Source of the DNA: Lactobacillus acidophilus
GTDB lineage: Bacteria; Bacillota; Bacilli; Lactobacillales; Lactobacillaceae
Length of the DNA stretch: 64,000 nt
Reading direction: 5' to 3'
NCBI RefSeq assembly: GCF_034298135.1
Contig: NZ_CP139575.1
Span: 1,736,001 to 1,800,000 of the forward strand
Positions 23,839-32,699 of the stretch are shown one piece after another. The notes below the pieces were generated by a model that was not told the origin of the DNA, did not search any database, and saw only the letters and a list, made by a program, of their open reading frames with translations. The position numbers were made by a program, and so were the translations under genes. The first letter of the stretch is position 1, and each line of letters starts with the position of its first letter.

Positions 23839-24596
23839 GTACAATTTTAGATTTACAAAATATTATTACTACAGTTAATGTGGGTACTAATGAAGAAAAA
23901 CAAATTCTTAAGAATATCAATTTAAAATTAGAAGATGGCGACTTCGTTACGCTACTTGGAACCAATGGTGCTGGTAAATCTACTTTGCTCAACATTATTA
24001 ACGGTTCAATTACTCCTACCAGTGGAAAAATCATTTTAAAAAATCGTGATTTAACCAATTTGTCTGAAGTAAAAAGAGCTAAATATATCGCTCAAGTTTT
24101 TCAAGATCCTAAAATGGGAACCGCTCCAAGAATGACAGTCGCAGAAAATTTACTGTTAGCCACCAAACGTGGACAGCGACGTGGGTTACATCTCAGAAAA
24201 CTGGATAAACATATGGATGAATTTAAGCAAAAAACCTCTCAGCTTCCTAATGGATTAAATGAACGTTTAAATACATTCGTTGGAAATCTATCTGGTGGTC
24301 AAAGACAAACACTTAGTTTTTTGATGGCCACAATTAACAGACCTGATTTACTTTTACTTGATGAGCATACGGCAGCGCTTGATCCTAATACTAGCCGTGA
24401 ACTACTTGAATTAACGAATAAAGTGGTTCATGAAGAGAAATTAACTTGTATTATGATCACACATCAGTTGAGGGATGCAATTAAGTATGGCAATCGCACT
24501 ATTATTTTAAATAGTGGTCAAATTGTCTTAGACGTTAAAGGTGAAGAGAAAAAGAAGTTAACTGAGGAAGATATTTTGCAGTATTTCACGGATTAA
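23835..24596 (+). CDS. trpZ: Tryptophan ABC transporter ATP-binding protein
   Basis: This 253-aa ATPase has Walker A GTNGAGKST, a Q-loop in VFQDPKMG, the signature LSGGQRQTLS, Walker B LLLLDEHTAALDP and the switch His in MITHQ. It drives import through TrpY at the inner face of the membrane. It is the last gene of the operon. No clear terminator follows within 100 bases. Confidence 0.9.
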   Translation: MSTILDLQNIITTVNVGTNEEKQILKNINLKLEDGDFVTLLGTNGAGKSTLLNIINGSITPTSGKIILKNRDLTNLSEVKRAKYIAQVFQDPKMGTAPRMTVAENLLLATKRGQRRGLHLRKLDKHMDEFKQKTSQLPNGLNERLNTFVGNLSGGQRQTLSFLMATINRPDLLLLDEHTAALDPNTSRELLELTNKVVHEEKLTCIMITHQLRDAIKYGNRTIILNSGQIVLDVKGEEKKKLTEEDILQYFTD

Positions 24597-24710
24597 TAAC
24601 GTAATTAGCTTATTTAATAATCTTTACAACACTTTTCTACAAAAATGAATAATCGTTATTATAGAAACTTTTTATGAACTTATATTTTAGGAAAAATATT
24701 AAATAACCTC

Positions 24711-24738
24711 TTGCATTTAATAACATAGGTTATATAAT
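24711..24738 (+). promoter_or_regulatory. Promoter of the small secreted protein
   Basis: TTGCAT (24711-24716), a 16-base spacer and TATAAT (24733-24738). A leader of about 60 bases precedes the ATG at 24808. Confidence 0.75.
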
Positions 24739-24807
24739 AAAAAGTGTAAGGAATGAGGAACCAAAAGTTCCAAACAATTAGTGATATAGAAATACGAGGT
24801 ATTCATT

Positions 24808-25164
24808 ATGTTAGAATCAAATAAATTAGTTAAAGTTGTTTCTGTTGCAGTTGCTTCAATGAGCTTGTTGGGTGCTAGTGCTTCAATTACTCAAGCTGCT
24901 AGTTTTAATGCTCCAAAACTTGGGGTTTCAGAAGTTAGGCCTTCTAACCCAGCTATTAAAAAAGGCGACAAAATCTTTGTTACTGTAAAAGATACTAAGA
25001 ACCAAACTGTTAACACTTTAAATTCTAAAGGTCAAAAGACTTCCAAAAAAGTCTCAATGGGTTCAACTTATACCGCCAAGGATGTTAAGAAAGTTAGCGG
25101 TAAGAAGATTGTTAAAATCAATAGCAGTCAATGGTTAAACACCAAGGATGTTGTTAAAGACTAA
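24808..25164 (+). CDS. Small secreted SLAP-domain-like protein
   Basis: This 118-aa protein has a signal peptide (residues 1-31, likely cut after TQAA). The basic mature part of about 87 residues resembles the bacterial surface-layer (SLAP) repeats of acidophilus-group lactobacilli: short beta-rich segments, a Lys-rich composition and a NSSQWLNTKDV end. It is probably exported and held on the cell wall by charge. It is monocistronic, with its own promoter and terminator. The function is not known. Confidence 0.7.
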   Translation: MLESNKLVKVVSVAVASMSLLGASASITQAASFNAPKLGVSEVRPSNPAIKKGDKIFVTVKDTKNQTVNTLNSKGQKTSKKVSMGSTYTAKDVKKVSGKKIVKINSSQWLNTKDVVKD

Positions 25165-25205
25165 TCTAGATCAAGATTCATCAAATAACTTCTGAATACC
25201 AAAAT

Positions 25206-25246
25206 AAAAACCGTGTTGTGATCACTCCTCATAACACGGTTTTACT
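25206..25246 (+). terminator. Terminator after the secreted protein gene
   Basis: The arms AAAACCGTGTTGTG and CATAACACGGTTTT, the second ending in a short T run, lie 42 bases after the stop. Confidence 0.8.
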
Positions 25247-25282
25247 TTACAAAAAAATCTGGAATTAATTTCAGATTTTTTA

Positions 25283-26617
25283 TTATTTTACATAGGTTTC
25301 TTTAATACTAATTACTGACAATGCAGCTAAAAATCCTGAGATACCAGTAATCAACATCATAGCTGGCATTGAATTTCCTACAAGTGGGAAAATGATAAAG
25401 CTAAGTAGTGAAGCTACAATCTGCGGTAAACAAATAGAACAATTAAACAAACCAAGATATGTTCCCATATGTTTACCAGATAAAGCATTAGATACCATAG
25501 TTAAGGGATAAGTATTCATACCTGCCCAACTGATTCCAATTAAAATAAAGGAAACAATTAACATCATTTGTGAATGAACTAAAAAGATTGATGTATAACC
25601 AATAGCTCCTAAGAATAAACTTACACCATAACCTAATTTATGATGATTATTTGGCACCTTAGCCAAAACATATGACCAAATCACAGCTGCGATTGATTGG
25701 ACAGCAGTCAATACACCAAACCAATTACCAGCAATTTGGTAACCAGATGAAGACGCAGAAGTAGTATGCCATACGTTTTGTGCAATTGCTCCAGTCGCAT
25801 AAGTTGAAAGATATTGGAAAGAAATCCAACTAAAGAATTGAACTAATGAAACTTGCCAAAACACTTTAGGGGCTTTCTTTAATAATTCAATCCAGCCGCC
25901 GCCTTCTTTATTATCTGATTCCTTAATTCCGTGATAACGTGCATAAGTTTCTGGATCATATTCATGAACTCTAAAAATAGTAAATAATGAAGTTACTACT
26001 AAAACAGCTGCACCAACATAAAATGAGATTACAACAGATTGAGGTACTACACCCTTCTTAGCAGTATTAGCAACACCTAAACTGGTTAATAAAAATGGGA
26101 AGAATGCAGCAATTACAGCACCAAAGTTTGAAAGCATACTTTGAATACCATAGGCATATGACTTTTGATCGTCATTAACCATATCACCAATCATCATTTT
26201 AAATGGTTGCATCGCCATATTAGAAGCAACATCCAATACAGCGATTGCAACAGCACCAAAAACGAGTGCTTCTAAAGAACCATAACCTAAACCGAAACTA
26301 CCTACATTAGGCAAAATGATCATTGTTATTACAGCAAAAACCATTCCGATCAATAAATATGGCAAACGACGACCAATTTTAGGAATCCAAGTACGATCTG
26401 ATAAAGATCCAATTCCTGGTTGAACTAAAAGCCCAGCTAAAGGTGGTAAGATAAAGAACCAGCCTAATTTTGTTGGATCAGCTCCTAACGTTTGGAAAAT
26501 TCTACTCATTTGTGAAGTTTCCAAAGTAAATGCAATTTGTACACCCAAATATCCTAAGCTAATCATCCAAATCGTGGTACTAGCAAGTGTGGGCAATCCT
26601 GATTTCTTTTGCTCCAA
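25283..26617 (-). CDS. MFS sugar transporter, SLC45-like
   Basis: This protein of about 444 aa has 12 predicted helices. It resembles the disaccharide (sucrose/maltose) transporters of the SLC45-like MFS branch: GSLSDRTWIPKIGRRLPYLLIG is split over loop 2-3 and DVASNMAMQPFKMMIGDMV is in helix 5. TTG 26617 is preferred because AGAGG lies 7 bases before it; an in-frame ATG at 26635 has only a weak site. A cre box overlies the promoter, so it is likely repressed by CcpA on preferred sugars. The sugar is not determined and no catabolic gene is adjacent. Confidence 0.8.
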   Translation of the reverse strand: MEQKKSGLPTLASTTIWMISLGYLGVQIAFTLETSQMSRIFQTLGADPTKLGWFFILPPLAGLLVQPGIGSLSDRTWIPKIGRRLPYLLIGMVFAVITMIILPNVGSFGLGYGSLEALVFGAVAIAVLDVASNMAMQPFKMMIGDMVNDDQKSYAYGIQSMLSNFGAVIAAFFPFLLTSLGVANTAKKGVVPQSVVISFYVGAAVLVVTSLFTIFRVHEYDPETYARYHGIKESDNKEGGGWIELLKKAPKVFWQVSLVQFFSWISFQYLSTYATGAIAQNVWHTTSASSSGYQIAGNWFGVLTAVQSIAAVIWSYVLAKVPNNHHKLGYGVSLFLGAIGYTSIFLVHSQMMLIVSFILIGISWAGMNTYPLTMVSNALSGKHMGTYLGLFNCSICLPQIVASLLSFIIFPLVGNSMPAMMLITGISGFLAALSVISIKETYVK

Positions 26618-26656
26618 GTTTTTTCCTCTTCTCATAAATCGCTTTCATTGTTTTAA

Positions 26657-26685
26657 ATGATACCGATTACAGAAAGAGCTTTCAA
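26657..26685 (-). promoter_or_regulatory. Promoter with overlapping CcpA (cre) site
   Basis: On the minus strand TTGAAA (26680-26685), a 17-base spacer and TATCAT (26657-26662). On the plus strand TGATACCGATTACA (26658-26671) matches the cre consensus TGWNANCGNTNWCA at every defined position and covers the -10 and spacer. This predicts carbon catabolite repression of the MFS gene. Confidence 0.8.
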
Positions 26686-26734
26686 TACAGTTTTATATGT
26701 TAACGGTAACTTAATTACATTTTTTCTTTACTTT

Positions 26735-26796
26735 TTATAAAAATTTGATGTCTAATCTACCCTATTATAAAAATTTGATGTCTAATCTACCCTATT
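26735..26796. repeat. Tandem duplication of a 30-base unit
   Basis: Two adjacent copies share the 30-base period beginning TTATAAAAATTTGATG and ending ATCTACCC. They lie upstream of the small membrane protein gene and probably arose by slippage. No function is evident. Confidence 0.9.
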
Positions 26797-26846
26797 TTTA
26801 ATTCTTAATAGTAAAATATTCTCATAGACATGGAGGTATGTGTATT

Positions 26847-27029
26847 ATGCTTTCACTTTTATTAACCATCTTCCTAATTTGGTTATTTTTCAAATTAGGA
26901 ATTGGCCTAATTAAAATTTTAGGTTTTCTAATTTTGGTTGGTTTAATTTTTGTATTTTGTGCCTATTTATTAATCCCCTTCTTAGCACTATTTGCCGTTG
27001 GAGGATTAATATGGGCTGCGATTAAATAA
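26847..27029 (+). CDS. Small two-helix membrane protein
   Basis: This 60-aa hydrophobic protein has two membrane segments (LSLLLTIFLIWLFFKLGIG and the ILGFLILVGLIFVF region onward). ATG 26847 is chosen because TGGAGGT (26831-26837) is 9 bases upstream; the earlier ATG at 26838 would touch the ribosome site. I do not recognise the family. It is monocistronic with a terminator directly after. Confidence 0.65.
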   Translation: MLSLLLTIFLIWLFFKLGIGLIKILGFLILVGLIFVFCAYLLIPFLALFAVGGLIWAAIK

Positions 27030-27066
27030 TTTAGGAAAAATAAAAGAGGCGTTACGCCTCTTTTTT
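27030..27066. terminator. Bidirectional terminator
   Basis: The arms AAAAGAGGCG and CGCCTCTTTT lie between the small membrane protein gene and the convergent SGNH hydrolase gene. Confidence 0.85.
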
Positions 27067-27637
27067 ATATACGTTTTAAATTTTCTACAATCAACTTAGC
27101 CAATATCTCATAACCTAAATCTCCAAAATGTAAGCCATCATTTTTTATTCCTTGGGAAATCTTTTTTATATCTCCTGCTTCTAGCATTGCCTGACACAGA
27201 TCAGCATATTCGAAATGATATTCTTCAGCTATATTTTGAATAGTTTCACTATACTTTTTAATTAAACCATTATTACGCACATGCTGCTTTTCTTCATCAA
27301 CAGCAGGTGGTGAAATGAGTAAAACATGTGGTGGATAATACTTACAAATCACTGCTGAACAAATAAATTCCATATTTTGTTTAAATTGATTTAACGGAAC
27401 TTGCTTATGCGTCGCTAAATCATTAGTTCCAAGCAAAATCATCAAATTATCACATTGTTTTACACTCAAAACTAATTCATTTAATCTTGCTAAAAAAGCA
27501 CCTGAATTAATACCAGATACCGCAGTATTCTCAATTTCTAGCTTAGGTAATACCTGTTTTAAGTTCCAATTGATGTGTGGCTCATTTTTGCCTTCTTTAC
27601 GTGCAATTATGCTATCACCCGTAAGTAATAATCTCAT
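27065..27637 (-). CDS. SGNH/GDSL-family hydrolase
   Basis: This 190-aa protein lacks a signal peptide. The SGNH blocks are present: LTGDSI (nucleophile Ser) at the N-terminus, the block II Gly in VSGINSG, LLGTND in block III, and NDGLHFGDLGY with the catalytic Asp and His. Such enzymes are esterases or deacetylases acting on lipids or sugars; the substrate is unknown. It overlaps the upstream AI-2E family gene by four bases, so the two are probably co-translated. Confidence 0.85.
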   Translation of the reverse strand: MRLLLTGDSIIARKEGKNEPHINWNLKQVLPKLEIENTAVSGINSGAFLARLNELVLSVKQCDNLMILLGTNDLATHKQVPLNQFKQNMEFICSAVICKYYPPHVLLISPPAVDEEKQHVRNNGLIKKYSETIQNIAEEYHFEYADLCQAMLEAGDIKKISQGIKNDGLHFGDLGYEILAKLIVENLKRI

Positions 27638-28674
27638 TTTTGTTCTGCCTTTTTCTTATCGCTCTTCTTTGATGATTTAATACCTAACACATCTAAGAAG
27701 AAAGTAAAGATTGGTACACCAACAATCAAGCCCCAAGTACCCCAGAAATGTTCTGCCACAAGTAATACTAAAAAAGTATAAAAAATAGGTAATTCCGTTT
27801 TGCTAGCCATAAACTTTGGGTTTAATACATAGGCTTCAACAGCGTGAATAATCATAATCATAATGAAAATATAAATCACATATCGAATTCCGCCCACTGA
27901 ATAACCAATAATGCTAAGTGGAATCAATGAAATAATTACACCAGCAACTGGTACCAAACTTAAGAGAAAGACCATTAAGCCTAGTGCAACAATTTGTGGC
28001 ATTTTCATTATGACCAAGCCAATTACCGTCAAAGCAGTATTACAAAGTGCAATAAAGAACTGAGCTTCAAGCACTACACCAAAAGTATTAGTAAACTTTT
28101 TATCAAAATAACGAATATCTTCGAAAAGCCATTTTAAATAACCACTCTTTACGAATAAACTAGAAAATTCCTTCATCTTGTTTAGTTCAATCGTATAAAA
28201 GAAGCTCAAAATCAAAGACATAAATGTAGCAATAGTAAGCGTCCCTATATTAGTAGCAGTATGAAACGCAAACGTCATAGCATGTTTAGCCTGCGTCACG
28301 AGTTCACCTTTACTAATGTAACGCGTTATATATGATACTAGTCGTGAAGACTCATTTTTTTCATAAAAGGCCATAACGGACTTCACCATTTTACTGATCT
28401 GCACTATCAGCATTGGCAAATAAACCGTTATAACGAAATACAATAATGCCAAAATTATCAAATATGTAACTACAACTATAACTCCTGTCGGCATTTTAGG
28501 GATATAACGCTGAACTAAATGGATTAAGTGCACAATCACATAAGTGAAAATAAACGTCAACAAAATTGTATTCATCATCGCTCGCATCTCATACAAACAA
28601 GCTACGATCAATAAAAATACAACAAATCTGCGTAATAGCACATTATTTTTAAATTTTTGCCATGCTGTACTCAT
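27634..28674 (-). CDS. AI-2E family transporter (UPF0118)
   Basis: This 346-aa membrane protein has about 8 helices and the family's typical spread: an N-terminal pair, a soluble region around 120-190 and a C-terminal cluster (LLSLVPVAGVIISLIPLSIIG, then EAYVLNPKFMASK). Family members include TqsA and sodium/proton exchangers, so the name does not prove a quorum-signal role. The C-terminus is Lys-rich. It is first in a two-gene operon with the SGNH hydrolase. Confidence 0.85.
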   Translation of the reverse strand: MSTAWQKFKNNVLLRRFVVFLLIVACLYEMRAMMNTILLTFIFTYVIVHLIHLVQRYIPKMPTGVIVVVTYLIILALLYFVITVYLPMLIVQISKMVKSVMAFYEKNESSRLVSYITRYISKGELVTQAKHAMTFAFHTATNIGTLTIATFMSLILSFFYTIELNKMKEFSSLFVKSGYLKWLFEDIRYFDKKFTNTFGVVLEAQFFIALCNTALTVIGLVIMKMPQIVALGLMVFLLSLVPVAGVIISLIPLSIIGYSVGGIRYVIYIFIMIMIIHAVEAYVLNPKFMASKTELPIFYTFLVLLVAEHFWGTWGLIVGVPIFTFFLDVLGIKSSKKSDKKKAEQK

Positions 28675-28817
28675 AATAAAACCTCGTTTTCCTATGTCTT
28701 AAATTGTAACATGATCGCTTTCTCCATTTTTTAAATCTATACTATATTTCACTTAAAAAAATTTATAATTTTTTAGCCCTATTCTAATAGGATTTGTATT
28801 TTACAAATCAAAACTAT

Positions 28818-28860
28818 CCACCATATTTTTATCCATAGGTACAAGATATTGTGGTACAAT
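28818..28860 (+). promoter_or_regulatory. nrdJ promoter region with NrdR-like box
   Basis: A -10 TACAAT lies at 28855-28860 with no good -35. Immediately upstream the imperfect palindrome TACAAGATATTGTGGTA (28840-28856) resembles the NrdR box (about 12 of 16 positions on the reverse strand). A weaker similar core lies 23 bases earlier (ATAT at 28823-28826). Repression of ribonucleotide reductase by NrdR is the known theme; binding here is inferred. Confidence 0.5.
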
Positions 28861-28921
28861 TAGTAATGCATCATACATAATGTGTTTTGTGAAACAATAA
28901 TAAATTTTAGGAGTGAAAATC

Positions 28922-31156
28922 GTGTCATCTACTAGAATCGAACTAGATCAAGACTTTATTGATCAAGTGAAACATGAAATTAAACCTCATTGGGGTGAAC
29001 TAGGCTGGGTAACTTACAAAAGAACTTATGCTCGTTGGTTACCAGAAAAGAATCGTTCAGAAAATTGGGATGAAACAGTCAAGCGTGTAATTGAAGGTAA
29101 CGTCAACCTTGACCCACGTCTTCAAGGCACTCCCTCTGAAGAAGTCATCAATGAATTAACTAATGAGGCTAAGCAACTTTTTCGTTTAACATACGGTTTG
29201 TCTGCTACACCTTCCGGTCGTAATCTTTGGATTTCGGGAACTGATTATCAAAAGCGTACCGGTGATTCTTTAAATAATTGCTGGTTTATTGCTATTCGTC
29301 CTCAAGAATATGGTGACAGTCACATTGTCCCTACTTACATTGATAAAAGAGAAAAAGCCGTTTCCATGCCCTTCTCCTTCTTATTTGATCAATTGATGAA
29401 AGGCGGCGGCGTAGGCTTTTCAGTTGTTAACAGCAACATCAAGCAAATTCCTAAAGTCGATAACAAGATTGATTTAACTGTCGTTATCAATAAGAGCAGT
29501 AAATCACACGATGCTTCAATCAAAGTTGGTGCTGTTGATAAAGATGAATGGGAAAAGCAAAATCCCGATCACGATGACATAATTTACTACAGATTACCTG
29601 ATACCCGTGAAGGTTGGGTTCTTGCCAATGCCCGTTTAATTGATATGCACTTTAACAATACTAATCCTGACCAAAAGACCAAACTGGTTTTGGATATTAG
29701 CGATATTCGTCCATATGGTGCTAAAATTCACGGCTTCGGTGGTACTGCTTCAGGTCCAATGCCTTTAGTTGAAATGTTCATTGATATTAATAACGTTATC
29801 AATGCTCGTGTGGGCAAGAATTTAACCGCTGTAGACGCAACAGATATTTGCAATTTAATTGGTAAAACGGTTGTAGCTGGCAACGTACGTCGTTCAGCTG
29901 AACTTGCTCTTGGTTCTAATGACGATCAAGATTTCATCAAGATGAAGCAAGACAAAGAAAAGCTTTATCACCACCGTTGGGCTTCTAACAACAGTGTAGC
30001 CATTAATTCTAAATTCAATAATTACGGTCCAATTGCTGATGGAATCTTACATAATGGTGAACCTGGTATTGTTAACCTTGATTTATCACGCAATTATGGT
30101 CGAATCGTTGATGGCTACCAACCTGGGATTGACGACGACGTTGAAGGTACAAATCCTTGTGGTGAAATTTCTTTAGCTAATGGTGAACCATGTAATTTGT
30201 TTGAAGTTTTCCCATATACAGCTGAAAAACAAGGATGGAACTTAAAAGAAGCTTTCACTTTAGCTACTCGTTTTGCTAAGAGAGTTACCTTCAGCCATTA
30301 TGACTGGGAAGTTTCACGCAAGATTATTCAAAAGAATCGCAGAATTGGTGTTTCTATGTCTGGTATTCAAGATTGGCTGTTAAATGATTTGGGTCACAGA
30401 GTAGTCACAGGTTTTGAAGATGCTGTTGATGAACAAAGTGGTGAAAAAATTAAAAAGCCAATCTATGATCCAAAAGGAATTGAAATGGTTGACAGTTTAT
30501 ATAAAGCTGTTATCACAGCAGACAAGGCCTACAGTGAAGAATTAGGCGTTAATCCATCAATTAAACACACTACAGTTAAACCATCTGGTACAGTAGCTAA
30601 ATTAGCTGGTGTATCAGAAGGGATGCATTTCCACTATGCTGGTTACTTAATTCAAAGAATTCGTTTCCAAGCTAGCGATCCATTACTTCCTGCTTTGAAA
30701 GAATGTGGCTATCACACCGAACCAGATATTTACACTAAGAACACTATTTGTGTTGAATTTCCATTACGCGCAGCTCATGCAGATAGTAAAAACTTTGCTT
30801 CAGCTGGAACTGTCTCAATCGAAGAACAGTTTGCGACACAAGCATTCTTACAAACATACTGGTCCGATAATGCTGTTAGCTGCACCATTACTTTCCAATC
30901 GGATGAAAATGATGAAATCGCACCATTGCTTCGCCAATACAGACACACCATTAAATCTACCTCTCTTCTTCCTTATTATGGTGGTTCACTGAAGCAGGCT
31001 CCCAAAGAGCCAATTAACAAGAAAACTTATGAAGAAAGAGCTGCTTTAATCACAGATGATGTTGAAGAAGTATTTACTAAGCAAAATGATGATCAAAAGG
31101 GATTAGAACTTGTAGGACAAACTGATTGTGAAGGCGGGGCCTGCCCAATCAAATAA
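28922..31156 (+). CDS. nrdJ: Class II (B12-dependent) ribonucleoside-triphosphate reductase, monomeric
   Basis: This 744-aa enzyme of the L. leichmannii RTPR type reduces ribonucleoside triphosphates using adenosylcobalamin. The essential Cys residues are visible: one in NNCWFIAIRP near residue 115, the active-site NPCGEISLANGEPC, and the C-terminal redox pair CEGGAC just before the end. GTG 28922 is chosen since AGGAG (28909-28913) is 8 bases upstream; an earlier GTG overlaps that site. It heads a run of four genes concerned with cobalamin: a DUF4430 protein, an ECF S-component and an adenosyltransferase. That context fits local supply of its cofactor. Confidence 0.95.
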   Translation: MSSTRIELDQDFIDQVKHEIKPHWGELGWVTYKRTYARWLPEKNRSENWDETVKRVIEGNVNLDPRLQGTPSEEVINELTNEAKQLFRLTYGLSATPSGRNLWISGTDYQKRTGDSLNNCWFIAIRPQEYGDSHIVPTYIDKREKAVSMPFSFLFDQLMKGGGVGFSVVNSNIKQIPKVDNKIDLTVVINKSSKSHDASIKVGAVDKDEWEKQNPDHDDIIYYRLPDTREGWVLANARLIDMHFNNTNPDQKTKLVLDISDIRPYGAKIHGFGGTASGPMPLVEMFIDINNVINARVGKNLTAVDATDICNLIGKTVVAGNVRRSAELALGSNDDQDFIKMKQDKEKLYHHRWASNNSVAINSKFNNYGPIADGILHNGEPGIVNLDLSRNYGRIVDGYQPGIDDDVEGTNPCGEISLANGEPCNLFEVFPYTAEKQGWNLKEAFTLATRFAKRVTFSHYDWEVSRKIIQKNRRIGVSMSGIQDWLLNDLGHRVVTGFEDAVDEQSGEKIKKPIYDPKGIEMVDSLYKAVITADKAYSEELGVNPSIKHTTVKPSGTVAKLAGVSEGMHFHYAGYLIQRIRFQASDPLLPALKECGYHTEPDIYTKNTICVEFPLRAAHADSKNFASAGTVSIEEQFATQAFLQTYWSDNAVSCTITFQSDENDEIAPLLRQYRHTIKSTSLLPYYGGSLKQAPKEPINKKTYEERAALITDDVEEVFTKQNDDQKGLELVGQTDCEGGACPIK

Positions 31157-31173
31157 TTTACATGGAGGAAAAA

Positions 31174-31572
31174 ATGAAGAACAAGCATAAATTTAATTTA
31201 TTATTTTCAATCGTTGCCTTTTTGGCTTTATTTTTAACGGGAAGTTCAAATAGTAATTCATCTGCTACAAAAAATACTGCTAAAAATCAAATTACAGTCA
31301 ACTATACTTTGAAACAAGGTAAAAAGACTGTAGATACCAAATCTGTTAAAATTCCTAAGAAAAAAGCTAAGGTAATTACAGGTCTGAAAAAAGCATGGAA
31401 AGTACAAGAAACTAAAGGCTTTATTACCTCAATCGATGGTAAGAAGCAAAATCCTAAGAAGAAGATTTATTGGACTTATACAATTAACGGTAAATGGGCA
31501 AATAAAGGTGCCGATCAACAAGCCGTTGCTAACAAAGACAAAGTTAAATTCACGTTAGACAAGGTGAAGTAA
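31174..31572 (+). CDS. DUF4430 exported protein in the B12 gene cluster
   Basis: This 132-aa protein has a signal-like N-terminus (LLFSIVAFLALFLTGSS), a Ser/Asn-rich linker, and a C-terminal DUF4430 domain ending in KKIYWTYTINGKWANKGADQ. DUF4430 is related to the C-terminal domain of transcobalamin-type B12 carriers, so it may capture cobalamin at the surface for the S-component encoded next. The lipobox Cys expected after LTG is replaced by Ser (AGT), so lipidation looks lost. ATG 31174 is preferred, as GGAGG (31164-31168) precedes it. It is spaced three bases from the next gene. Confidence 0.72.
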   Translation: MKNKHKFNLLFSIVAFLALFLTGSSNSNSSATKNTAKNQITVNYTLKQGKKTVDTKSVKIPKKKAKVITGLKKAWKVQETKGFITSIDGKKQNPKKKIYWTYTINGKWANKGADQQAVANKDKVKFTLDKVK

Positions 31573-31575
31573 TTT

Positions 31576-32100
31576 ATGGTTACTGAGCGACTACAAATCA
31601 GACAAATCGCATTAATGGCCATGCTTACAGCAATGTGTGTGGTTTTACGAATTTTTAAAATTATTCCTATCCCCAATGTACAACCAGTAACTGATATTTT
31701 AATGATTGTTACACTTAATTTAGGTATTGGTTCAGGTATTACTTTAGCTACATTAACAATGCTAATTTCGAATATTTATTTAGGATTCGGTATTTGGACT
31801 ATTCCTCAAATTTTAGCATACACAGGTTGTGTATTAACTGTGGCTTTCTTTGCTAAATTTACACCATTGAAAAATTACTTTTTGTTACAAGTAGCTTTAG
31901 CTACATTTTTAGGTTGGGAATACGGTTTTTTAGTAGACCTTGGTATGACTATTTTTGGCGGTTTATCTGCTTTCATCGCTTATCTTATTTCTAGTTTTGC
32001 TTTTGATACCTATCATGCCATTGGTAATTTTGCTTTTTACTTTGTTTTATATAAACCTGTAACTAAGGCACTTGAAGCATATCAACGGAGGATAATTTAA
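31576..32100 (+). CDS. ECF transporter S-component, probably for cobalamin
   Basis: This 174-aa protein has about six helices and the S-component start RQIALMAMLTAMCVVLR, with which it would bind the shared EcfA/A'/T module. Its position between nrdJ with the DUF4430 gene and a cobalamin adenosyltransferase indicates vitamin B12 or a precursor as substrate, comparable to CbrT described in L. delbrueckii. The energising ECF genes are not in the window. Its stop codon overlaps the start of the adenosyltransferase gene. Confidence 0.78.
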   Translation: MVTERLQIRQIALMAMLTAMCVVLRIFKIIPIPNVQPVTDILMIVTLNLGIGSGITLATLTMLISNIYLGFGIWTIPQILAYTGCVLTVAFFAKFTPLKNYFLLQVALATFLGWEYGFLVDLGMTIFGGLSAFIAYLISSFAFDTYHAIGNFAFYFVLYKPVTKALEAYQRRII

Positions 32101-32663
32101 TGACGATTAAAATTTATACCAAAGTTGGTGATAAAGGTTTAACTAAGCAAGTCACTGGCAAAATGGTACCTAAGTATGATTTACAAATTGAAGCATTAGG
32201 CAATATAGATGAATTACAATCATATCTGGGTGTAGTTTTAGCTAATTTATCTAATAATTGCCAGAAACTACGTAATGAATTAGAAAATGTACAACGTAAC
32301 TTATACCAATTACAAGCGGATATTGTAGTAAAAAATCATCATGAAATTAATGAAAGTAATGTAGTACAACTAGAAAATCGTATTAATGAATTAACACCCA
32401 AAATACCGTATATTCCTGAATTTATCTTGCCGGGTGGCAAAGTTACAGGCACCAATTTACAGTATGCCAGAACAGTTGCAAGACGCGCTGAACGCTCCTT
32501 GGTCAAGTTGAGTCTCAATGAACAAAAATTAGCTGATTGTGATTTGGAATATATGAATCGCTTATCCGATTATCTTTTTATATTGGGACGTTATGCCAAT
32601 GTACTTGATGGTTATACTGAAAAAAAAAGTAAAGTTAGGGATAAAAACCGTATTAATGGCTAA
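32100..32663 (+). CDS. pduO: ATP:cob(I)alamin adenosyltransferase, PduO type
   Basis: This 187-aa cytoplasmic enzyme transfers the adenosyl group of ATP to cob(I)alamin, making the cofactor needed by NrdJ. The N-terminal IYTKVGDKGLTKQ matches the family ATP-binding start, and the helical core carries the VARRAERSL signature. GGAGG lies 8 bases upstream of ATG 32100. It is the last gene of the B12 cluster and is followed by a terminator. Confidence 0.88.
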   Translation: MTIKIYTKVGDKGLTKQVTGKMVPKYDLQIEALGNIDELQSYLGVVLANLSNNCQKLRNELENVQRNLYQLQADIVVKNHHEINESNVVQLENRINELTPKIPYIPEFILPGGKVTGTNLQYARTVARRAERSLVKLSLNEQKLADCDLEYMNRLSDYLFILGRYANVLDGYTEKKSKVRDKNRING

Positions 32664-32699
32664 AAAAATACTGTTGCCAGATTAGGCAGCAGTATTTTT
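32661..32699. terminator. Bidirectional terminator
   Basis: The arms AAAAATACTGTTGCC and GGCAGCAGTATTTTT lie between the B12 operon and the convergent CmpB-family gene, overlapping the latter's 3' end. Confidence 0.85.
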
